Part shown: positions 51,229 through 64,000 of the stretch, piece by piece
How the letters are laid out: the number at the start of each line of letters is the position of its first letter
Numbering within the stretch: the stretch's first letter is position 1
NCBI GenBank assembly: GCA_943735955.1
Contig: OX030958.1
Span: 4,859,331-4,923,330, forward strand
Reading direction: 5' to 3'
DNA: 64,000 bases
Source of the DNA: Piscicola geometra
Lineage: Eukaryota; Annelida; Clitellata; Hirudinida; Piscicolidae
Position numbers and translations under genes: made by a program
The notes under the pieces: model-generated
Told to the model about the DNA's origin: nothing
The model's database searches: none
What the model saw: only the letters and a program-made list of their open reading frames with translations

Positions 51229-53292
51229 ATGATCAAAAATGTTAAATTTGTTCATTTACTTATATTAATTACTTTAGTTTGTTTATATAAAGTGAATGGT
51301 TCTAAGTTTAAAAACTTTATAGATATAAATCTAAAGAATTCTAGAATCTTAGAACTGATTGATGATTCGAAAGACAATCTGATTAAATGGACACAAATCG
51401 ATAATTCTACTTGGATTTTTTCTGCTTTTTTAGAATTAAGGTTCGAAAACCCCATTATTAAAGTATTAGGAATAGAACCAATACATGAATCCAGTTTGAA
51501 ATATTGTCAGTTATGGGATACAAGTTTGATGAACTATGACGTTGTTCTGTTGAATAAAATTAAAATTAATCATGAAAAATCAAAGTGAGTAAATATGTTA
51601 TCTATTAAACAATAATATTACTATTTAATCTTATTTATAATTCAGTTTGAATTAATGATCAAATTTTTTTCCAATTTGAGCAGTTTTTATGAAATGATAT
51701 ATGAGTGTCCTCTTTGGAAAAACAGATCGATTCTCAATATAGACTATGTTTCTCTAGTTCACCAAACATCTCTCCATCCTAACCATTTTGTAAAAATTCG
51801 GTTTTCACATAAACTTGGTTTGAAAAAAATCCTAAAAAAGAATAATCAAAAGTCTGATTACTCTCACTTCCTGCAAGGAGAATCATGGACCAAACACAAT
51901 AAAGAATATTTCGACCACAGTCGAATGCTGTTCAAAGAAGTCACAAAACCCGTCGAGGATGACGTTCAATTCACAGTCTGTGCCCCATTCCTCATCAGCG
52001 AGGTTCCCTATGGATACTTGATAGAATGGATCGAACTTAACCGCCATCTAGGGATCGAAAGATTCTTTTTTTATCGCATGTCGGAAGCGGATGAGGCGAT
52101 TAGAAGAAAGGCCTACAGAAAGAGAGACGATGCCGATCAGAAGTTGCGATCAATACTGGACTTTTATGTTGGACTTGGAGTAGCATTGGTGGTTAACTGG
52201 ACGTTTCCACTCAAAATGGAGAGTCTGCGAGGTGGCCTGTTGCATGAAAAATCATATATTTTGAGTCTAGACATGGCATTAACCCACTGCCTCTACCACA
52301 ATCTCTACTCCAGCAAATACATCGTCAACCTTGCCATTGATGAATACTTCACTTTCACACGACATGATCACATCATTTCATTCCTCCGCCAGCTTAATCT
52401 CCAAGCGTCTGAAAACTTCCTGCAACCACACAAGATCCTGAAACCAAACTTTCTTGACTCCTCCAATGATACTTCACTACATAAGGTTGGTGTGCTGTAC
52501 TTTCCCAACACCTTCTACTTGAACTTCGATGAACTGAAACTGAACGAATCGAGAAGGAGTCATCTCGATGGGCTTAAAACCTGCGTAATGGAAGAGCGCT
52601 GGAAACGAGTTTATAAATTCTACTGCAAGTACATCGTCTCGACTGAAATTGCTCTGTGGTTGAGTCTCTTTCGTGCTGAAACACAGGATGGTGATGATGT
52701 GCTGGAAGTGATGGTGAGCGAGAAAGAAGCTGTGATGCGCTCCTACCTTCACTTGCGACCCTTGCATTCGTCAGAGTTTTCATCTCAACTCAATGATATT
52801 GGCAAGTCTGAAAGCCCCCAAGTTGACAATGCTGCCTTCGAGAGCCACGTCACTTACCTCTACAACCTCCTAGGCCATCGTCTGTCTGGCATTAATGGTA
52901 GTGAGACCGAGGATAAAGAAGAAGAGAAGGAAAGTATAGTAAAAGAAAAGAGAAAAGTTGAGAAAAAAAACTTTGAGCAAAATATATTGGATGAAAAAGA
53001 GTTGGAAGATGAATTACTGGAAGAAGTAGCATGGGGCGATTATAGTAAAGATAGGTTTGTAGAAATCAAAAAAGAAAATAATACAAAAGGGGGGTTAAAA
53101 GACTTTAAAAATAATAAATTAGTAAGTGCAGCAGATGATTTCAAGAAATGGTTGTGTGCGCAAATTGTGGAAGATGTGTTCATGAGGAGGTATGAAGGTG
53201 AACTGGTCAAGAGGCATCTCATCGTTAAAGCACTGGCCACAGTAAAAGTTTGGAAATATGGTAGAAAGAAGGAAAAGACGGAGAAATTATGA
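51229..53292 (+). CDS. Second family-92 glycosyltransferase, secreted or membrane anchored
   Basis: Two exons, 51229-51584 and 51684-53292 (stop), give 654 residues. The acceptor at 51681-51683 is the one that keeps frame; an upstream AG at 51644-51645 would hit a stop. A hydrophobic N-terminus (residues 8-24, ending VNGSKF) is a signal peptide or anchor. The core has FTVCAPFL (about 215), LIEWIELNRHLGIERFFFY, a central insert of charged residues, and an acidic LAIDEYFTF motif (about 334-342) at the catalytic position. The C-terminal 150 residues are Glu/Lys rich and have no counterpart in the neighbour. It is diverged from its tandem partner, so the duplication is old. Confidence 0.87.
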
Positions 53293-57253
<3,961 letters not shown>

Positions 57254-60200
57254 TCAATCGAAGATCGAAGCACTGTTGTCGAATCCATTGTGGTAGTTGT
57301 TGCCGAAGGGTAGTAGCACCTTTTTTGGGAGGTTGTAGTTTTTGTTGTGGAAGAGAAGGTTGTTGCTGAGTTGTTGTTGCAGTAGTTGGAAGGCTTCGTT
57401 GCTTGGGTGAATGATGTTGTTGTTGTTGTTTGAAGTTCTCAAAGCTTCCAGGCTATCATTGAGCTTGTTGTTCATATTCTTTCCCTTTAAGTAGTTGTCA
57501 TCGTTGTCATTGTCATTGTTGTGGTTGCTGTTGTTGCTGCTGCTGTTGTTTCTCACGTCTGCCGAGACATCACTCTTCTCAGAATGTTGAGTATTGTTGT
57601 TGCTGTCGCAGTTATCGGATGCATGGTATTGTTGCTGGTTGTTGTAGTCGACCTGTTTTTATTATTATGTTTTTTTATGAAGTTTGGCTTCGCTTCTATT
57701 TCACTAGGATTACCTCCTTATAACTAAAACACATTTTTCTCTTAAAGTTCTAATTTTAAACCATTATTTCTACACTTCATCCTCAAACCCGCACTACTAA
57801 GCCCTTTATCCATCCACCAAGATCACCTTCCATGCAGTGGCAGGGTGAGGCTGGATCTCAATGGCGGTGAGAAGGGGAGTGCCTGATGGGTGACAGACCG
57901 GACTCGACGCTATCATCGGGACTCCCTGTGAGATTGCGGTGAAGATGGGTGAGTGTTTTGGCATATAATGTGTTTAAGCGCTTCAGTTGCGTGCCCGGGC
58001 GCTATACAAAAATGACAATTATTATTATTATTATATAGGGGATGGCGGGGTGTAGTAAGAGTGGTCTAGTTGCAATAAACGAATATTATTAACGTGGCGT
58101 GAACCCGGATGAGCTTCATGATCGATTGGTTATGGACAATTTAATAATAGTAATAATTGAGAAGTTTTGCTGGTATATCATATACCGGATATGCTGTAGT
58201 TTAATTACAGCAGAAGTTTAGGTGGGTGGAAGTGTTTAAGATAAGTGAATGAAGGAATGAAGAGTCCTGATGATGTTTGAAAGAGTGTTACTACTGTATT
58301 TTTCGCCGATTGAATTCTTTGTCGTGAAACCGTTATGCAGTGTTGAGGGTGACGATGGCAAGAAGAACAGCCCTAATTATCCTCAATTGTCTTCTCACGT
58401 TTGGTGATTAAAACAGAGGTGTTTGTATACGTGTGTGTGCGTTTAATTAACAGTTTGTATGTTATTTTAAGTGATTGTATTTTGTTATGTGTTTATGTTT
58501 TTGCCTATTTGTGTGTGTTTGCTTGTGGCTTGGTGTGTGTTTGTGTATCATTTATTGAGCGTTGCTTGGTGACATCATGTTAACACGCCTATAAAGATGT
58601 TCTACTGTCTGTTAGATGAAATTCATGAATGAATGAATTAATTAATTAATGGATAGACTATTTGATTAGTAAATACATAAAAACGGTCTAAGTGAATAGA
58701 TGAATTGAAACGCTAAGTTGAGTATAGAAATTAAATAAAATATTTTATAAACTAAAATTTAAAACTTTTTTTAAAAGTTTAAGTTATGAATGAAACATTT
58801 GCTGAAAGCTCAAAATAAAAAAATAATTGTTAAATACAGCTATAATGTAAAAGAATAAATACAAACGCATAAGATATACACATAACCACACAAAACGAGG
58901 CACACAAAAGGGCATCAAGACATCTGGAAGACAAAAGCTTGTGGTCGGCTAACGTGTAATCAGCTTTGCAGTGAAGAGAAAGATGGAGTGGGATAAAGGA
59001 AAGGATGAAGGAAAGAATGGATGAAAGAAAAAGATAAAATAGAAATGGGTGTAAATTAAAAGTGGAAAAAAATAAATATGGGTGAGAAGATTGTTAAAGA
59101 GGTAAAAATCGATATTATTTATAAAAAGAATCTTAGAATATGCAAATAGAGGTGGATGAATGTGAGAGCGGTTGAAGAGAAGGGTGGGTGAGGGGCTTGT
59201 ATTGCTTGGAGTGGATCGGTAAGCCACTTAAAACATACAAATAAAATAATAAATATAGTTGTATATTAAGACAAAAATAAAAATTGTTAGCGGAGAAATG
59301 AAATATTTGATGTCTGGATGAATGGATTATTGGATAAATGAATGGATGAATTAATGAAAATTGACTGATTGAGGGATGGGCCTTGGCTGAGAGGTGGGCT
59401 GGTGACAGTGAGCACTACATTAGAACACTCCATGTTGTTTCCATGGCAACGCTCTTCTGGCGCAACTAAGTGACAACAAGGCAACGGATCGAAGAATTGA
59501 TAATATGAAAATTAAGTATTTTTAAATATTCATTTAACAGCAAAGATATTTCCTTGTCAGTCTGCTGCAAAGACAGACAGAACGAATGAATATTCTATTG
59601 CATCTTTAAAACTGCTAGTTTTCAAATAGATCATTGAGATTTTTATTGATAAATAAACTGCATTTAAATTAAATCAAATCGGATTAAATTATTAATTAAT
59701 TTTGAAGCAGTTTTGGGACTTGTGTCGTGGATGACTCTTTAAACCTCAATGACGCTCGAACGAACAAACTCAACCCGCCCCTAGCATTCGACAGACACAT
59801 AACAAGATGTGTGTTTGTGATTTAATGTAAGTGTGTATGTTTGTGTGTATGTTTGTGTGTATGTTTGTGTATATGTTTGTGTGTATGTTTGTGTGTATGT
59901 TCGTGTGTATGTTTGTGTGTATGTTTTTGTGAATGTTTTTGTGTATGTTTTTGTGTATTTTTTTTAATGTTTTGTGTATATTTGTGTGCGTATGTTTGTG
60001 TGTATGTTTTTGTGTATGTTTTTGTGTATGTTTGTGTGTATGTTTGTGTGTATGTTTGTGTGTATGTTTTTGTGTATGTTTGTGTGTATGTTTGTGTGTA
60101 TGTTTGTGTGTATGTTTGTGTCTATGTTTGTGTGTATGTTTGTGTGTATGTTTGTGTGTATGTTTGTGTGTATGTTTGTGTGTATGTTTGTGTGTATGTT

Positions 60201-62744
60201 TGTGTGTATGTTTTTGTGTATGTTTTTGTGTATGTTTTATAAATGTTTTGTGTATGTTTTTCAAATGTTTTGTGTATGTTTGTGTGCGTATGTTTGTGTG
60301 ACAGTTTTTGTGTACGCTTGTGTGACAGTTTGTGTGTCTGTGTGATAACAAAGTACAGTAATGGGTATGAGCGAGGAATGACGGGAAGAGCATCGCACCT
60401 ACCTTATTGGTAAGCCACATCTCCACCGGGTCAGATACGCCTTCCTGCGAGTGTGGTCGCTACCAAGTAAAATTACTGAGATTAACTTATTTATAAAATA
60501 TATTCAACGCTAATTTACTTTTTTTTCGCATTAGAAAAATATTTAAAAAGTAAAATAAGTAAATTAGCTGTAAAAAGAAAATCTTCAAATGCTTTAAAAC
60601 CTAAAAAAGATTTTAAGGCAGTGAATGAAGCGGAAATGAGATATTTTATCTACGTAGATTCAGTTATTTTATCTCTCGACTTTTTTGAAGTAAGCTTAGC
60701 GCGTTTAATTGAAAAAGATACTTTCACGATCAGGAATAAGGCAAGAATTTAGATAAAACGTAAATAGATTCTAAAAGTTGAAGTTCACTAGATGATTTAA
60801 AACAAACTTTAAAAAGTGGATAGAATCTTAAAAATACCTTTTCCTGTTGCTGGCGAATCTGCCGGATGAGAAGACTTCTCTTCTTGTCCTTGCATCGTTT
60901 GTTCTGGAACCACACCCTGATCACGCGAGGGTTTAAGCCTGTCATCTCGACCAACTGCTCCTTCATCAAGGCGTCTGGCCGAGGATTCGCCGCGTAGCAA
61001 GTTCTTGGAGTTTGCGGAAGATAAATCAATAGTAAAAATAATAGCTAAATCAATTAGTAAGTCTAATTAACATTTTGTGAATGAAGAATTGGGTTCGAAA
61101 TAGCTAAAATAAGTTGATTTAAGTTTATCATAGCATCGCTACCTCAAGGTGTGCAGTTGTTTTTCGTTCAAAACGGTCCTGATGCGGGTGGTTTTGGTGC
61201 TACACGCCAGTGTGCTCGCTGAGCCTTTGCTGTTCAATAACTGAAGGGATGAGAATTAAATAGTGAGTGTGTTTGACTTTTTGTAATATAAGTTGGCATT
61301 ATAATAATCTCATCGTAATCATTAAAATTATCATCATCGTCATCATCATCATCGTCATCATCAAAAGCATCATCATCGTCATCATCATCATCGTAATCAT
61401 CATAATCATCATCATCGTCATAATCGTCATCATCATCATCGTCATCATCGTCATCATCATCATCATTATAATCATCATCATCACCTGATGCTGTCTGCAG
61501 TCTCTTTGCTGAGACGCCAAAGGGATGTCGTTGTCTGCAGGGTTCATGAAATAGAGTCTTTATTGTATTGAAAATTAAAATCCTAAAATTAAAAACTTAC
61601 TTAAAACACATTTTTCAATATTTTAATTTAAAATACAAATTCACAATATTCTGGTTAATCAAGTCAAGTTTTTTCCATTTTAATTCAAGATAATAATTAT
61701 TTATGAAAGATTAATAAAAAAATTATTTATGTAATAATATAAATTTTAAACTTTCAAACCAACTTGTTTGATCTCCGTTCAGAGACTTGCTGTCGAACGC
61801 TTCAAAGTCGCCACTGTCGTCGTTGTTGTAGCTGCTGGTGTCGCTCTGGTGGTCGGTGGCGGCGACTTCACTTTCATAGTCCATCTTGCAGTAGAGCTTG
61901 TCGTTGATGGTGCTGTACAACTCACCCTTGGAAATCACTCTGCTGCACACGACGCAACTGTGTTGGTGGTTGAAGAAGAAGCTATTTGGAAGACTCTTTT
62001 ACTTTGAGCACCATCGACCCGCTCAAGATGAAACAGGCAAACCAACAAACATCAAAAAAAAATTCAATGTGCATTTAAAATAAAAGAAAACTTTCACTCT
62101 ATAAAAACAGTCACTGACCGAAAGCAGTCGACGTGGTAGATGAGTTTGCACGTGCTGATCACCATCTCGTCGTCATGGAAACGACAGCCGCACAAGCCAC
62201 ACTTTACTTTTTGAAGTCTGCTGGTTGTTTGTCAGCATGCCTAACATTCATCAAACAATTTTTTATGTTTAAAAAATGTATTTTCGAGCGTCTTCATAAG
62301 CCCCCCCTCCAACCTTTCATAATCCTTCTTACAAAACAGCCGTCCCTCCTTGACGAAGCACGTTTTGTTTTTTTCCAAATTGCCACCACACTCGACACAA
62401 CTGAGGCAGTCTTCGTGGAAGTGCCTGTCGGCGCCGATTGACAGGAGGTAGTAGTCGTGAATCTGCTTGTCGCAAGCCCTGCAGTTCACCGGGTGTTTGG
62501 TCGAAGGTGAGGCTGGGTTGTTTGTGTTGTTGGTTTCATCATTGGTGTTGGTAGTGGTGGTGGTGGTAGTGGTGGTGGTGGGAATGTTGCCTCTGTGGTT
62601 GTTGGGAGATGAAGGGGATTTGTTAGCAGTTTTGGAAGTGCTTTGGTCTTTGCCGCTGTTTCTCAGAGTGTTTTTGCTTTTTGCTTTGACGTTCTTTTTT
62701 ATGATGTCCTTACTTTCACTACTGTTTGCTTTGCTTGAATCCAT
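57254..62744 (-). CDS. isl: Islet LIM-homeodomain transcription factor
   Basis: Complete, nine exons on the minus strand: 62314-62744 (start), 62119-62217, 61764-61957, 61485-61534, 61143-61240, 60838-61003, 60403-60444, 57827-57925, 57254-57652 (stop). They give 525 residues. The N-terminal 87 residues are a Ser/Asn/Thr-rich leader with a (T)n run. LIM1 spans about 88-141 ([12 protein letters not shown] start) and LIM2 about 150-204. The homeodomain spans about 275-333 with [20 protein letters not shown] and [14 protein letters not shown], diagnostic of Islet. The [12 protein letters not shown] segment is the Islet-specific C-terminal motif. The last exon is Asn/Gln rich. Islet factors specify motor and other neurons by binding TAAT-type sites, often with Lhx3 and LDB; that is family knowledge. 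The leader and Asn-rich end are longer than in vertebrate ISL1. Confidence 0.96.
57967..58140 (+). repeat. Two dispersed repeats in the last long Islet intron
   Basis: 57967-58035 (gcttcagttgcgtgcccggg, then aaaatgacaattattatt) matches 37645-37720 inverted. 58073-58140 (attattaacgtggcgtgaac, then gatgagcttca) matches 13914-13985. They are probably ends of retroelements. Confidence 0.6.
59825..60345. repeat. (TGTATGTTTGTG)n minisatellite in an Islet intron
   Basis: About 45 imperfect copies of a 10-12-bp gtatgtttgtgt unit, with a diverged patch near 59960-59995. The long open frames on both strands are repeat artefacts. Confidence 0.95.
61320..61484. repeat. (ATC)n array running into an Islet splice donor
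   Basis: atcatcgtcatc-type repeats extend to 61484. On the minus strand the array starts at the donor of the 50-nt exon (CAG|GTGATGATGATG). Confidence 0.9.
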
Positions 62745-63057
62745 TACGAAGCAATAGCTGATCGCTCAAAAAGTATTTTGATTATTTCGTTCTTTCACCG
62801 CCTTGAATCTTTCAGCAAAACTTTATATTCCCGTTTAAAAGTATAATTTTTTATACCAGTAAACCAGCTCGTTGGTGTCACTGCAACTTTCTCAAACGGT
62901 TTCCCAACATTAGCGAAGTCACACTAGCTCGAAGATATGGACTGTGAGTCCAGACAACTCAAGAATCCCAAAGCTAAAAGCTACAAATTTATTTGCTAGA
63001 AAATCGGAAAAGCAAACAGCTCCAATGTTTCATATCCCTCCAAGACCACTCTTCTTC

Positions 63058-63065
63058 CTTATATA
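63058..63065 (-). promoter_or_regulatory. TATA box of Islet
   Basis: The minus strand reads TATATAAG in the context GTGTATATAAGGAAG, about 314 nt before the ATG at 62744. About 30 bp further upstream lies a CRE-half-like TACGTCA (63089-63095). Together they look like a focused core promoter; transcription start is inferred near 63030. Confidence 0.5.
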
Positions 63066-63560
63066 CACTCACCCACTTGTGCCAGCGATGACGTAGTAAT
63101 GATTTCAACCAATCAGTGATCGAGAAAGGAGATGCAACCAATGGCAGAAGAGAAAGGGACATGTGAAAGGCTGGGAAGAAATGATGGAAGGGTGTGAGTG
63201 CTTTTGAGCAGATGTGTGTATGTGTGTTCTTTTTCGATTCTGTATTGACTTTTATTTATATATTTATTATCTTTTATTTTCAAAATAAATATAGAAATAA
63301 ATATTGTAACAAATTGAATTGATTTTAATTATATAAACACATGCCGAACAACTTTTACTTATCGATTCAATTACGACTTTTGTTCCTTTTAATTAATTGC
63401 AAGAGCAATTATGCAACAAATCAGATACAAGCTTATCGATCTAGCCATCAATTTTGCATTCATAAGTTTTTCTTGATCATTTAAGACCCATATTATACCT
63501 AAACTTTGAAGTTTATTTTTAATGTATCTAAAAAAAGATAATTTACTGAAAAATAAATTT
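63066..63560. other. Upstream region of Islet
   Basis: A GC-richer stretch at 63070-63180 may hold promoter elements (see the TATA entry). 63240-63560 is AT-rich with nothing that I recognise. Confidence 0.4.
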
Positions 63561-63989
63561 TTAAGCAGAATATTGTTTAATGAAGGAGTTTGAAAACAAA
63601 AATGTTATAAAAATATTCCTAGCAAAGGCATCCGAAGTGATGGCACTTATTTTAATGGCCAGCGGAGTATAGCTTATTGCATAATAATCATGCAGCTTGC
63701 ATTTTAAACCACCCAAAGTTATGCCACTTGCTTCAACTCCTAGCAAGCCCAGAAGTTTTGATGGTTTATTTGATTTCACAAGAGATGTATTCCAAATATT
63801 TTGCTTACATAAATTATACATAAAAGCTAAATTCGTTTTTATAGCATCGTTTACTACAGGCTCAAACATTTGTAAGAATTCAATCAGCCATTTCCTCTCA
63901 TAAAAGGAAGTTAAAAATGCTAAAAGCTGTCTTTGTAACTGTCCTTGAGCGGCTGCTACTACAGTAGGAGCCCATGTATGTGTTCCCAT
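63561..63989 (-). CDS. Unidentified open frame at the window edge
   Basis: A 142-codon frame runs on the minus strand from near the window end. The reading includes FEPVVNDAIKTNLAFMYNL, SKLLGLLGVEASGITLGG and YYAISYTPLAIKISAIT. It is not low-complexity and has no repeat signature. The LLGVEASGITLGG stretch looks faintly like the membrane-proximal end of a PEX11-type peroxin, but the rest does not support that. It may be the last exon of a gene continuing to the right or a fragment of a transposon protein. I do not assign a function. Confidence 0.35.
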   Translation of the reverse strand: MGTHTWAPTVVAAAQGQLQRQLLAFLTSFYERKWLIEFLQMFEPVVNDAIKTNLAFMYNLCKQNIWNTSLVKSNKPSKLLGLLGVEASGITLGGLKCKLHDYYAISYTPLAIKISAITSDAFARNIFITFLFSNSFIKQYSA

Positions 63990-64000
63990 TCGACAAACCT

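Noticed and set aside
51646..51683. Use of the first AG (51644-51645) as acceptor in the second GT92 gene
   Set aside because: With the donor at 51585 it gives an immediate stop. The AG at 51682-51683 keeps frame.
59770..60426. 218-codon His/Lys/Thr repeat frame on the Islet strand
   Set aside because: It is generated by the (TGTATGTTTGTG)n array. Only the last 42 nt coincide with a real Islet exon, which uses its own splice sites.

Overview
The window is nuclear DNA from a small-genome bilaterian invertebrate. The evidence is GT-AG introns of roughly 60-1,800 bp, AT-rich introns and spacers around GC-richer exons, heavy microsatellite load, tRNA-derived SINEs, LINE tails ending in short tandem repeats, and hAT and piggyBac transposons. 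A spiralian, possibly an annelid or leech, is my guess from the gene set and the repeats. That is inference; no single feature proves it.

I could join exons by phase for nine protein-coding genes, and every join keeps frame. From left to right: (1) 1.7-8.7 kb, +: a CARMIL/LRRC16-type actin regulator, 19 exons, with its N-terminus outside the window or not recognised. (2) 11.5-13.1 kb and 16.1-19.7 kb, -: two tandem paralogues encoding secreted proteins with three and five PAN/Apple-like modules; a third promoter plus start codon survives as a remnant at 10.5 kb. (3) 20.1-27.7 kb, -: a complete puromycin-sensitive aminopeptidase, 21 exons. (4) 28.1-30.6 kb, +: an FRA10AC1-type gene, head-to-head with the aminopeptidase. 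(5) 31.8-35.2 kb, +: a choline/ethanolamine phosphotransferase. (6) 40.2-48.2 kb, +: a mitochondrial-type aldehyde dehydrogenase. (7) 49.2-51.0 and 51.2-53.3 kb, +: two tandem family-92 glycosyltransferases. (8) 57.3-62.7 kb, -: an Islet LIM-homeodomain gene.

Mobile DNA sits between and inside these genes: a hAT remnant at the left edge, a TIR element at 9.6-10.5 kb, a 2.6-kb piggyBac with TTAA target sites at 37.5-40.1 kb whose second catalytic Asp is Asn, a 1.5-kb element with perfect 13-bp TIRs and an 8-bp duplication inside an aldehyde dehydrogenase intron that carries one intact 357-codon ORF of unassigned function, and a 1.6-kb hAT inside another intron of the same gene. LINE tails and SINEs are scattered around.

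The most unusual gene architecture is in the PAN genes. Symmetric phase-1 PAN exons (about 213 nt) alternate with symmetric 27-nt microexons that code 9-residue linkers, and the cassettes have been duplicated very recently. The best candidate for an undescribed mobile system is the 1.5-kb TIR element. Apart from the two PAN genes and the two glycosyltransferases, the genes look like unrelated housekeeping or developmental loci rather than one pathway.
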